NCBI RefSeq assembly: GCF_900108115.1 | Contig: NZ_FTPU01000001.1 | Span: 1-64,000, forward strand | Length of the DNA: 64,000 nt | Reading direction: 5' to 3' | Origin: Epilithonimonas bovis DSM 19482 | GTDB lineage: Bacteria; Bacteroidota; Bacteroidia; Flavobacteriales; Weeksellaceae | Part shown: in pieces, positions 53,713-62,018 of the stretch | How positions within the stretch are numbered: the first letter of the stretch is position 1 | Layout: the number at the start of each line of letters is the position of its first letter | The notes under the pieces: generated by a model | Told to the model about the DNA's origin: nothing | Seen by the model: only the letters and a program-made list of their open reading frames with translations | Databases searched by the model: none | Program-made: the position numbers and the translations under genes

Positions 53713-54294
53713 TTATCCGTGGATGGTTTCTTTGTTACCGTAAGATTGCATGACCTCTGCCTCGTAAGCCAGCCATTCTTCCCAGCGCTGGTTAACTTTT
53801 TCGGGATCGCCGATCTGTCTTGCAAACCCGATGAATGTGGTGTAATGATTGGCTTCGGAAATCATAAGGTCGTTATAGAATTTTTTCAGTTCCGCGTCTT
53901 TGATATTTTCCGTCAGAACTTTGAAGCGTTCGCAGCTTCTGGCTTCTATCATGGCTGCGAAAAGCATTTTATCTACCAAAAGATCTTTGCGGTCGCCGCC
54001 TTTTACAATAAATTTCACCAGATCGTTCACATAATCGTCTTTGCGGGTTCTCCCAAGGATGCCGCCTCTCTTTTTGATAATCTCGTGAACCTGATTAAAA
54101 TGATCCAGCTCTTCCTGCGCAATAGCCAGAAGTTCGGTAACCATCTCGGTATGCTCCGGAACCATTGTAATAAGCCCAATGGCGTTGGTTGCTGCTTTTT
54201 GCTCGCACCAGGCGTGGTCTGTAAGAATCTCTTCCAGGTTATCTTCTGCAATATTGGCCCATCGTGGATCTGTAGGAAGTTTGAGACGAAACAT
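53713..54294 (-). CDS. miaE: tRNA-(ms2io6A)-hydroxylase-like di-iron protein (MiaE type)
   Basis: 193 residues of ferritin-like helices. Iron-binding Glu/His are visible in ILTDHAWCEQKAA, AQEELDHFNQVHEI, EARSCERF and ISEANHYTTFIGFA. MiaE hydroxylates the isopentenyl side chain of a modified adenosine at tRNA position 37. The sequence is a good match to MiaE-like proteins in Flavobacteriia, though activity depends on miaA/miaB elsewhere. Confidence 0.88.
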   Translation of the reverse strand: MFRLKLPTDPRWANIAEDNLEEILTDHAWCEQKAATNAIGLITMVPEHTEMVTELLAIAQEELDHFNQVHEIIKKRGGILGRTRKDDYVNDLVKFIVKGGDRKDLLVDKMLFAAMIEARSCERFKVLTENIKDAELKKFYNDLMISEANHYTTFIGFARQIGDPEKVNQRWEEWLAYEAEVMQSYGNKETIHG

Positions 54295-54328
54295 TATTTT
54301 GATTTTTTTGTAAAATTAAGAATAATAA

Positions 54329-55423
54329 TCAATTATTAGATGCAGTTTTTTCTCTCAAATACTGTAAAATTTTCCAGCCCAGATCATCTATTTTTTTAAG
54401 CCCCTTTGCAATAATAACCGCCAACAAAATATTGACTGGATAGATAATCAAAACCAGCCACCACCAGCTCATAAAATCTTTTAGCGGAACCACGATAAAA
54501 TACATCAGAGACGAGCTCATCCCCTGTGCGAAATAAAAGAAGATCGCATCCTGACCAACCTTTGTGAAAAAATTAGGCTTATTGATTTTCAACCGGTTAT
54601 AAAACACAAATAATGTTACCAGAGAGAATAAAGTCCAAATAATGTAAGGGATTTTTGGAGGGAACTTCTGCTTGTTGAGTTTGTAAAAAATCTCACCCCC
54701 GTAATACCAAAACATCCAAACCAAAGCTGCGGCAACCAATCCGTAAAGCACAGGGATCATTTTGGCCGGGATCTGTTTTCCGCGCATTTTGTGAGCAATC
54801 AGAAAAACAGCCATATAAAAAGCGACATAACCAACCTGTCCGCTAGGATAATATTGCGGAAATATATTGAAGATCAAAGTTAAAGCCGCGCAAATCCCGA
54901 TAAACCAGTTGATATGTCTCGGAAAAAACCTTAATATTAAAACGCCTAAAACAGTCAGGATATAATAAACTTTCAGATACCAGAAGCTGCCCATTACCAC
55001 AGGAAAAGTATCACAATTAGAATATTCGTGCAGATACCAATTCCCCAAAACCTGCCATTGTGGTTCTGCCGAAATGCTTGCCGGAACATATTTGCTCCCA
55101 AAGGTAGAATAGAAATCCTTCAGCCATTCAAAAGAAAAAACCGTCAGTCCAAAAACCTTGAAAAAATAATCCAGAAAGAACAGGAATGTCACAAAAATCA
55201 TATAGGTGATCTGCAGCTTCAGCAATCTGTAAAGAGTTTTCTCAACATTATTCCCGGACGTGATTCCGCTCAAAGCATAAAACAGCGCCACATCAAAAAC
55301 CAAGGAAAATACGCGCACTTCTGTCGGCAGGTAAAACTGACCACTCCAGAAAGCCGTGTGAATGAAGATGATGGAAATGGTAGCAAACCCTTTGGCAAAA
55401 TCAATATAGAGATCTCTTTTCAT
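54329..55423 (-). CDS. Acyltransferase-3 family membrane protein
   Basis: 364 residues with about ten membrane helices. Starts at ATG 55423. The family signature is at the N-terminus: DLYIDFAKGFATISIIFIHTAFW, with the catalytic-type His in the first helix. It transfers acyl groups to surface glycans or lipids. No partner gene next to it; a -7 box lies at 55448. Confidence 0.85.
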   Translation of the reverse strand: MKRDLYIDFAKGFATISIIFIHTAFWSGQFYLPTEVRVFSLVFDVALFYALSGITSGNNVEKTLYRLLKLQITYMIFVTFLFFLDYFFKVFGLTVFSFEWLKDFYSTFGSKYVPASISAEPQWQVLGNWYLHEYSNCDTFPVVMGSFWYLKVYYILTVLGVLILRFFPRHINWFIGICAALTLIFNIFPQYYPSGQVGYVAFYMAVFLIAHKMRGKQIPAKMIPVLYGLVAAALVWMFWYYGGEIFYKLNKQKFPPKIPYIIWTLFSLVTLFVFYNRLKINKPNFFTKVGQDAIFFYFAQGMSSSLMYFIVVPLKDFMSWWWLVLIIYPVNILLAVIIAKGLKKIDDLGWKILQYLREKTASNN

Positions 55424-55447
55424 CAATTATGAATTATTTACAGGACT

Positions 55448-55455
55448 CAAAATTA
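55448..55455 (-). promoter_or_regulatory. Candidate -7 box (TAATTTTG, minus) for the acyltransferase gene
   Basis: TAnnTTTG match 25 bp upstream of ATG 55423. Confidence 0.4.
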
Positions 55456-55674
55456 TCACAAATTTCCCAACTTTTACCGTCCGCGAAAACATTAGCGGTA
55501 TTGCCAACAATTATTTACTCCAATTTGTTAAAACTTCTCAAGACAGTTTTACTTAGCAAAGAATGTTGCCTTGCTTTTATTGAAAGACTTTAAAGCCCGC
55601 TATAATAAGCCCCTTTGTGAGTATTATGTTCAAAAAATACAATTATTTAACTTTTATCGCTCGATACTTATCCT

Positions 55675-55682
55675 TATTTTTG
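55675..55682 (+). promoter_or_regulatory. Candidate -7 box (TATTTTTG) for mutL
   Basis: TAnnTTTG match 18 bp before the ATG at 55700. It lies within any longer reading frame, so it supports the ATG at 55700 as the real start. Confidence 0.45.
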
Positions 55683-55699
55683 GAAGTTCAATAGCAAAT

Positions 55700-57469
55700 A
55701 TGTCAGATATTATTCAGCTTTTACCGGATCACGTTGCTAATCAGATTGCTGCAGGAGAAGTGGTGCAACGCCCGGCTTCTATTGTTAAGGAATTATTGGA
55801 GAATGCCGTGGATGCTGGCGCGGATAAAATCCAGCTGATTATCCGCGACGCGGGTAAAAACCTGATTCAGGTGGTTGACAACGGAATTGGCATGTCCGAC
55901 ACCGATGCAAGGCTGGCTTTTGAACGCCATGCCACTTCCAAGATCCGATCGACAGAAGATATTTTCAAGATTGCCACCAAAGGTTTCCGTGGAGAAGCAC
56001 TTGCTTCTATTGCAGCTGTTGCGCAGGTTGAGCTGAAAACCAAGCAGAAAGATGCGCCGGTTGGGACTAATATTTATATCGAGGGCGGACAGTTCCAGTT
56101 TCAGGAACCGGTACAGACGGTAGAAGGTTCTAATTTTTCTGTCAAGAATTTATTTTACAACGTTCCGGCAAGGCGCAAATTCCTGAAAAATGACAATGTA
56201 GAATTCCGTCATATCATTGATGAATTCCAGCGTGTTGCACTCGCTCATGAGACGATTGAGTTTGAGATGTTTCATAATGACGAGCCTGTTTTCCGCCTGA
56301 GAAAAGGCGGACAGATGCAGCGTATTGTAGATGTTTTCGGCAGGAAACTGCAGCCGATTTTGATCCCTATCAAGGAAGATCTTGGTTGGGTAGACCTGCA
56401 TGGTTATGTCGCGAAGCCGGAAGGTGCCAAAAAAGTAAGAGGTGAGCAGTTTTTCTTTGTCAACGGGCGATATTTTAAAAGCCCTTATCTCAGCAAAGCG
56501 GTACAGGAAGCGTTTGAAGGTTTGTTACAACCAGGCTATATCCCTTCTTTTTTTCTTTATCTGCAACTGGATCCCGAGAAAATAGATGTGAATATCCACC
56601 CTCAAAAAACCGAAGTCAAGTTTGAGGATGAGGCTTTGATATTTGCCCTGATGCGTTCCACCATCAAGCGTTCTCTGGGGATCTATAATATTGCGCCAAG
56701 CCTGGATTTTGAAAGAGACCCAAAGATGGAAGCTTTTTTCTCATCCACGCCAAGCAAAGCCAACAGTGGTGCACCAATGCCTTCTGCGATTAATGTTGAC
56801 CGGGATTTTAATCCGTTTGTTTCAGAAAAAATATCAAACGAGGAAAAAATAAACCTTGCCGAACTGTATGATGTTACCGCTTCTGCAGCACCATCCAAGA
56901 TTAATCTTTTTGAAGATGATGACCTGGATGAAGACCTTTTTCGGTTGCCCAACGGCTATTGGCTGCTCAACAAAGACGGGCAAACTTATATGCTGGATCT
57001 TGGGCGGATGCACCGCGTCCTGATGTCTTCTCATCAGGAAAACCTTCCGACCAAAAAAGCAGGTCAAAGCCTTTTATTTTCTTTGGAATATCATCTGAAT
57101 GAGATTGAAAAAAACAAATACAAGTCCATCAAAAAATATTTGCCCGATTTTGGGTTTGAAATGACCTTGGCTCAGGAAAATGTGCTGAGAATAGAAGCCG
57201 TTCCCGAAGCTTTAAAAGAATCTCAGGTTATCAAATTCCTCGAAAAAATCTTTGAAATCCTGGAGTACAGGACTGAAGAAGACTTCTACAAATATTTTGA
57301 ATACCAATGGGTAAAACTAAAAACCAAGTCCAAGTTCGATTTTATTTATAAAACCGAAGTCGAGCAACTGGTAAAAGACTTTATAGAGCTTGGGTTTCCG
57401 CAGTATACCGTCAATGGGAAAAAATGCTGGCTGGAAGTGCCCTTTGATGATTTTAAAAATAAATTTTAA
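55700..57469 (+). CDS. mutL: DNA mismatch repair protein MutL
   Basis: 589 residues from ATG 55700 (MSDIIQLLPDHVANQIAAGEVVQRP in family register). GHKL ATPase motifs: ELLENAVDAGA, VDNGIGM, ERHATSKI, FRGEALASI. The NVHPQKTEVKF-like segment (here VNIHPQKTEVKF) ends the N-terminal half, and a dimerisation domain follows a linker. No DQHAxxER endonuclease motif was spotted in the C-terminal half, so it may lack nicking activity. It is followed 4 bp later by a rhomboid gene. Confidence 0.95.
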   Translation: MSDIIQLLPDHVANQIAAGEVVQRPASIVKELLENAVDAGADKIQLIIRDAGKNLIQVVDNGIGMSDTDARLAFERHATSKIRSTEDIFKIATKGFRGEALASIAAVAQVELKTKQKDAPVGTNIYIEGGQFQFQEPVQTVEGSNFSVKNLFYNVPARRKFLKNDNVEFRHIIDEFQRVALAHETIEFEMFHNDEPVFRLRKGGQMQRIVDVFGRKLQPILIPIKEDLGWVDLHGYVAKPEGAKKVRGEQFFFVNGRYFKSPYLSKAVQEAFEGLLQPGYIPSFFLYLQLDPEKIDVNIHPQKTEVKFEDEALIFALMRSTIKRSLGIYNIAPSLDFERDPKMEAFFSSTPSKANSGAPMPSAINVDRDFNPFVSEKISNEEKINLAELYDVTASAAPSKINLFEDDDLDEDLFRLPNGYWLLNKDGQTYMLDLGRMHRVLMSSHQENLPTKKAGQSLLFSLEYHLNEIEKNKYKSIKKYLPDFGFEMTLAQENVLRIEAVPEALKESQVIKFLEKIFEILEYRTEEDFYKYFEYQWVKLKTKSKFDFIYKTEVEQLVKDFIELGFPQYTVNGKKCWLEVPFDDFKNKF

Positions 57470-57472
57470 ACT

Positions 57473-58222
57473 ATGTTTCCACAACTGACACCTGTTACCA
57501 AAAATATTATTATTCTGAATGTAGTGGTTTTTATTGCAACATTTTTGCTGGAAAACTACAATATTAACGCCACAGGACTGCTTGCAGGCTATTTTCCGTT
57601 GTCTCCCAACTTCCACTCCTGGCAGATTATAACGCACATGTTTATGCATGGGAGCATTCTTCACATTGCTTTTAATATGATGACATTGTGGAGCTTTGGG
57701 CCTGTGTTGGAGCAAGTGTTGGGCGAAAAAAAATTCCTGATCCTATATTTTGCTTCAGGTCTGGGCGGCTTTGCCCTTTACAATTTGTGGAATTATTACG
57801 AAGTCAGCCAGATTACCAACTTCTTGACATCTCAAGGTTTTGACATCCATGAGATTTATAAATACGCTGATTTTTCTTACAGCGGAGAGCGGCCTATTAA
57901 CTCCAACAACCCCGAAGTGATTGACCAAGCCAAAAAATTATTTGGCATGCTAACCACGCCAATGGTTGGTGCATCTGGTGCTATATTTGGGGTAATTGCT
58001 GCATTTTCAACACTTTTCCCGGATGCTAAGCTGATGTTCCTGTTTATCCCTTTTCCTATCAAGGCCAAATATCTGACGCCTATAATCATTGTAGTTTCGC
58101 TATTTTTGGGATTCAGGCAAAGCGATGGAGATAACATTGCCCATTTTGCACATTTGGGAGGCGCGTTGATTGGTTTCCTTTACATCCTGAGCTGGAAGAA
58201 AAACAGAGACAGGATACAATAG
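57473..58222 (+). CDS. Rhomboid-family intramembrane protease, second copy
   Basis: 249 residues, six helices. Catalytic Ser168 in GASGAIFGV and His227 in AHFAHLGGAL; HMFMHGSILHIAFNM supplies the oxyanion motif. It is larger between helices 2 and 4 than the copy at 39 kb because of a loop (residues about 105-155). It starts 4 bp after mutL and abuts the next gene, so a mutL-rhomboid-EEP operon is likely, a frequent order in Flavobacteriia. Confidence 0.9.
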   Translation: MFPQLTPVTKNIIILNVVVFIATFLLENYNINATGLLAGYFPLSPNFHSWQIITHMFMHGSILHIAFNMMTLWSFGPVLEQVLGEKKFLILYFASGLGGFALYNLWNYYEVSQITNFLTSQGFDIHEIYKYADFSYSGERPINSNNPEVIDQAKKLFGMLTTPMVGASGAIFGVIAAFSTLFPDAKLMFLFIPFPIKAKYLTPIIIVVSLFLGFRQSDGDNIAHFAHLGGALIGFLYILSWKKNRDRIQ

Positions 58223-59203
58223 ATGGTAATTATACGTTTTCTTTTAACAGCATTGCATTTGCTGGTTATTTCCATCTTGTTTGGAACAATTCTGAATGCT
58301 TACATTCCGCCGCGGGTTTTTGGTTTTCTGAATTTGCTTTCTTTAGCATTTCCAATATTAATTATTGCTAATGTATTATTGCTGATTTTCTGGATCATCA
58401 CATGGAGAAAGAGGTCTGTTATTTTCCTGTTGCTGTCGTTGTGTTTCATTACTCCCACAAGGCGGTGGATCAATTATACTTCAGAAAAAAAAGAAAAACC
58501 CAATCTCAAACTCCTGTCCCTGAACGGCAAATTCGGTGCGTTAGGCGATGACGCGATCTATAATTATATTAATAAACAGAATGCCGATATTGTTTTCCTT
58601 CAGGAATTTAACAGTGATGAAAAACCGGAAGGATTTGGATATTCCGGGAAAAATTATGCCTACATCAAGATTTTTTCTAAATATCCAATCTCCGAAACCG
58701 GCCTGATAAAAACAGATGTTAATAACGGCTTATCTATTTTTGCTGATATCAAAATTAATGGAAAAACCATCCGGTTTGTCAACATTTATATGGAACCTTT
58801 TTTTCTGGAAAAGAAAATGGTAAGGCCAACAAGCGATATGAACAGGAATGAAGAAAAAGCCAGAAAAGTACTTCATATGCTGATCCCAACATTCAAAAAA
58901 CATGAGACCGAGATCAATCAGATCAAGAATTTTATCAATGCTTCGCCTTATCCTGTGATTGTGGGCGGCGACTTCAATGCGGTTCCCAATTCTTACGAAT
59001 ATTACAAAATTTCCGAAGGTTTACAAGATGTGTTTCTCAAAGCCGGGAAAGGCAGTGGGACAAGTTTCCACGATTTTAAATTCCCTCTAAAGATAGACCA
59101 CGTATTTGCATCAGAATCTATAACTCCGATTAGTTATAAAGTAGACAGAACGGTCAGGATATCAGACCATTTTCCGGTCATCGCTACGTTTAATATCAAA
59201 TAA
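58223..59203 (+). CDS. Endonuclease/exonuclease/phosphatase-family membrane protein
   Basis: 326 residues. Three N-terminal membrane helices (residues 1-75) anchor a periplasmic or cytoplasmic EEP domain with the motifs FLQEFNSDE, VVGGDFNAVPNS, KIDHVFAS and ISDHFPVIATF (metal-binding Glu, Asp/Asn and the final Asp-His). Relatives act on nucleic acids, phospholipids or inositol phosphates; the substrate is unknown. Start codon directly follows the rhomboid stop. Confidence 0.85.
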   Translation: MVIIRFLLTALHLLVISILFGTILNAYIPPRVFGFLNLLSLAFPILIIANVLLLIFWIITWRKRSVIFLLLSLCFITPTRRWINYTSEKKEKPNLKLLSLNGKFGALGDDAIYNYINKQNADIVFLQEFNSDEKPEGFGYSGKNYAYIKIFSKYPISETGLIKTDVNNGLSIFADIKINGKTIRFVNIYMEPFFLEKKMVRPTSDMNRNEEKARKVLHMLIPTFKKHETEINQIKNFINASPYPVIVGGDFNAVPNSYEYYKISEGLQDVFLKAGKGSGTSFHDFKFPLKIDHVFASESITPISYKVDRTVRISDHFPVIATFNIK

Positions 59204-59222
59204 TTTTACGATTTTTGCAGCT

Positions 59223-59573
59223 ATGAAGCTTATAATCTGTACATTAATCATTGCGTCCACAGCACTGTCCTGTTCCCAAAAAAGTACGGCACAAAATAAT
59301 CCCGACAATCTGGAGGCTGCACCCAGTATAACTTACGATACAACAGTCATAGATTCTTTCGGTCCCGGCGCCACTTCGGAAAGTGTGATGTCGAAAATTA
59401 ATGCCGTTGCCATCAAGAGAGAAAAGGACAGCCTTGCAGCGATTGCGAAAGCGGCACAGGAAAAATTGGATAAAGGAAAAGCAGAAAAAGAAGCCCAAAA
59501 AACCAAAGAGGAGAAAAAAGAAAGCAAACCGGAAAAAACGGAATCTCCCACATCTCCAGAATCGACCAACTAA
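59223..59573 (+). CDS. Small lipoprotein with charged tail
   Basis: 116 residues, lipobox STALSC (Cys17). The mature part is low complexity and highly charged (Lys/Glu/Ala, likely a coiled-coil or disordered stretch from about residue 65), ending TSPESTN. No recognised family. 19 bp after the EEP gene, same strand. Confidence 0.65.
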   Translation: MKLIICTLIIASTALSCSQKSTAQNNPDNLEAAPSITYDTTVIDSFGPGATSESVMSKINAVAIKREKDSLAAIAKAAQEKLDKGKAEKEAQKTKEEKKESKPEKTESPTSPESTN

Positions 59574-59578
59574 AACAT

Positions 59579-59609
59579 AAAAAACCATCAGGAAACCCTG
59601 ATGGTTTTG
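59579..59609. terminator. Bidirectional terminator
   Basis: AAAACCATCAGG and CCTGATGGTTTT pair perfectly with a 4-nt loop, between the lipoprotein and sod genes. The minus-strand side has the better T-run. Confidence 0.8.
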
Positions 59610-59639
59610 ACGGTTTATCTATAATGTTTTTTAGCCGGA

Positions 59640-60236
59640 TTATTTATTGTAGAATTCTTCCACTTTATCCCAGTTGATTACATCAAAAAAAGCGGCAACA
59701 TAATCTGGTCTTCTGTTCTGATATTTTAGGTAATAAGCGTGTTCCCAAACATCAATACCTAATATCGGAGTTCCCTGAACATCCGCAACAGGCATCAGTG
59801 GATTATCCTGGTTTGGTGTGGAAGAAACAACCACAGATCCGTCAGCATTTTTTACAAGCCAAGCCCATCCGGAACCAAATCTTGTTTTGGCTGCGTTAGA
59901 AAAATCTTCTTTGAATTTTTCAAAACCACCCAATTTCTCAATTTCGGCTTTTACGTTGCCTACCGGTTCTTTGCTTCCTCCCGGTGTCAAAAGTTCCCAG
60001 AAAAGCGAATGGTTGTAGTGTCCGCCGCCATTATTCCTTACAGCTGGTTTATCAGTTCCTATTTTTTGTAGATCTACAAGAGATTTTCCCTCAAGATCTG
60101 TTCCTTCAATTGCTTTGTTTAGATTATCCACATACGCCTGATGGTGTTTTGTATAGTGGATTTCCATTGTTTTTGCATCAATCGTTGGTTCCAACGCATC
60201 GTATGCATAATTTAGTTTTGGTAATTCGAATGCCAT
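59640..60236 (-). CDS. sodA: Superoxide dismutase, Mn/Fe type
   Basis: 198 residues. Metal ligands: His27 (IHYTKHHQ), His76 (HYNHSLFW), Asp162 and His166 (IDVWEHAYY). The second-sphere features [13 protein letters not shown] and the C-terminal-domain Gln in TPNQDNP are of the manganese type rather than the iron type. Dismutates superoxide. No signal peptide. Confidence 0.94.
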   Translation of the reverse strand: MAFELPKLNYAYDALEPTIDAKTMEIHYTKHHQAYVDNLNKAIEGTDLEGKSLVDLQKIGTDKPAVRNNGGGHYNHSLFWELLTPGGSKEPVGNVKAEIEKLGGFEKFKEDFSNAAKTRFGSGWAWLVKNADGSVVVSSTPNQDNPLMPVADVQGTPILGIDVWEHAYYLKYQNRRPDYVAAFFDVINWDKVEEFYNK

Positions 60237-60274
60237 AGTTTTACTATTTATTTGTTAATAATAAATGAATTGTC

Positions 60275-60307
60275 CAAAAATACTCAATTATTATTCCATC
60301 AGACAAA
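60275..60307 (-). promoter_or_regulatory. Bacteroidota-type promoter of sodA
   Basis: On the minus strand TTTG (60304-60307), a 21-bp spacer and TATTTTTG (60275-60282) fit the -33/-7 consensus and spacing, 38 bp before the ATG. Confidence 0.65.
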
Positions 60308-60408
60308 AATCCTCATTTTTTTATAAATATTTAACATCGATATTTTTAATAATTTTTGACGTAACTTTGACCCATTCTAAATAATTATTACTAGCATTTT
60401 AATTATTT

Positions 60409-60516
60409 GGGCAGCTTATCCGCCTTCTGCTCCCAATCTTTTTTGCACGAAGTTTTCAGTCCAAATAAAACTTGAAGTACAAGCAAAAAAGGATTTCCGC
60501 TCAAGTCGGGCTGCTG
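60409..60516 (+). repeat. Interspersed REP-like element, copy B
   Basis: Starts GGGCAGCTTATCCGCC and ends CCGCTCAAGTCGGGCTGCTG. Nested inverted repeats (TCTTTTTTGC / GCAAAAAAGG and AAGTTTT / AAAACTT) predict a long hairpin. The ends match copy A at 52881-52961. Confidence 0.7.
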
Positions 60517-60585
60517 TAATTCAACGCTTTAGCATTGGACTCAATTCGAACAAGTAAATTATAACATCTAATATCTACATCCAAA

Positions 60586-61806
60586 ATGTTTGATATCAAC
60601 AACATAAGATCGCAATTCCCTATTCTAAATCAACAGGTCAACGGAAAACCTTTGGTTTATCTGGACAATGCAGCGACTTCGCAAAAACCATTGTCTGTCA
60701 TTAAAACCTGGGAAAAATATTACGAAACCATCAATGCCAATGTGCATCGTGGGATTCATACGCTGAGCCAACTGGCCACTGAAGAAATGGAACTGGCGAG
60801 ACAGAAAATCCAAAAGTTCATCAACGCCAAACACGATTACGAAATCATTTTCACCAAAGGAACAACCGAAAGTATCAATCTTGTGGCTTATGCTTTGACG
60901 AATCAGATCAAAAAGGATGACGAGATCATTATTTCTTATCTGGAACACCATTCCAACATCGTCCCTTGGCAAATGCTTTGCGAGAGAACCGGCGCCAAAC
61001 TAAGGGTAATTCCTATGGACGAAAACGGCATTCTTCAAACCGACGTCTTAGATTTCTGGTTGGGAGAAAAAACCAAAATGGTTGCGGTTAATCAGGTATC
61101 CAACGCTTTGGGAATCGTTAATCCAATCGAAGAAATTATTGCCAAAACCAGAAAACTTTCCAATGCTTATGTTTTGATTGACGGCGCGCAATCGGCACCG
61201 CATTTCAAAATCGATGTTCAGAAAATGGACTGCGACTTTTTTGTATTCTCAGGGCACAAGATGTACGCACCAATGGGAACAGGGATTCTATATGGGAAAG
61301 AATCTGTTTTGGAAAACCTTCACCCCTTCCACGGTGGCGGCGAAATGATCGACAAGTGTAGTTTTGATGGGACAACTTATGCAGGTTTACCTTTCAAATT
61401 CGAAGCTGGGACGCCTAATGTTGGCGGTAATATTGCTCTGGGTGCAGCCGTTGATTTTATAGAAAAGATCGGTCACGATAATCTTCAGATCCACGAAAAC
61501 GAACTTCTGAATTACGCACAGAAAAAACTTTTGGAAATCGAAGGCCTTTATATTTATGGTGAAAAAGCCAACAGGACCGGCGTCGTCTCTTTTAATCTGA
61601 ACGGAGTAGGAATAGCGTCTGACACTGGCATGATTCTCGACAAAATGGGGATTGCCGTAAGAACCGGACATCACTGTACACAACCGATTATGGATTTCTT
61701 CAATATTGCGGGAACTGTCCGTGCGAGCTTTGCGGTTTACAACACCTTAGAAGAGATCGATATTCTTGCAGAAGGTGTAAAAAAGGCACAAAGAATGTTG
61801 GTGTAA
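60586..61806 (+). CDS. sufS: Cysteine desulfurase SufS
   Basis: 406 residues, class V aminotransferase fold. Visible are the start FPILNQQVNGKPLVYLDNAATSQKP (in pieces), EHHSNIVPW, VLIDGAQSAPHF, the PLP-Lys segment FSGHKMYAPMG and the active Cys in VRTGHHCTQPIMD. It supplies sulfur for Fe-S assembly. No other suf genes are next to it in the window. Confidence 0.94.
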   Translation: MFDINNIRSQFPILNQQVNGKPLVYLDNAATSQKPLSVIKTWEKYYETINANVHRGIHTLSQLATEEMELARQKIQKFINAKHDYEIIFTKGTTESINLVAYALTNQIKKDDEIIISYLEHHSNIVPWQMLCERTGAKLRVIPMDENGILQTDVLDFWLGEKTKMVAVNQVSNALGIVNPIEEIIAKTRKLSNAYVLIDGAQSAPHFKIDVQKMDCDFFVFSGHKMYAPMGTGILYGKESVLENLHPFHGGGEMIDKCSFDGTTYAGLPFKFEAGTPNVGGNIALGAAVDFIEKIGHDNLQIHENELLNYAQKKLLEIEGLYIYGEKANRTGVVSFNLNGVGIASDTGMILDKMGIAVRTGHHCTQPIMDFFNIAGTVRASFAVYNTLEEIDILAEGVKKAQRMLV

Positions 61807-61826
61807 AATCAATTCAAATAAAACTT

Positions 61827-61866
61827 AAAAACCCTTTCAGAGTTTCAAACTCTGAAAGGGTTTTTT
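61827..61866 (+). terminator. Strong terminator after sufS
   Basis: AAAACCCTTTCAGAG and CTCTGAAAGGGTTTT form a long perfect stem with a short loop and T-run. Confidence 0.9.
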
Positions 61867-61993
61867 AATTAAAAACTGCCAAATTGCTAGGTTTTTTCCT
61901 GTGGCATAGCGCTTGTGAAATTATAATCCAACATAGAACCAGATTGATTTTCTAAGAAATGTAGAGAATCAATCTTTATATCCATTAAGATTA

Positions 61994-62008
61994 ATGACAA
62001 TATGTCAT
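61994..62008. promoter_or_regulatory. Palindrome upstream of lon
   Basis: ATGACA-ATA-TGTCAT ends 10 bp before the lon ATG. It could be an operator or a chance palindrome. Confidence 0.3.
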
Positions 62009-62018
62009 CAACTATATT

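Larger units (their letters stand above)
60237..60585. other. Divergent intergenic region with REP-like repeat
   Basis: 349 bp between sodA (minus) and sufS (plus). It holds the sodA promoter (60275-60307) and a REP-like element (60409-60516). No gene seen. Confidence 0.6.

Noticed and set aside
53674-54339. Plus-strand open frame of 221 codons opposite miaE
   Set aside because: Antisense to a conserved di-iron enzyme gene; composition is that of a shadow frame.
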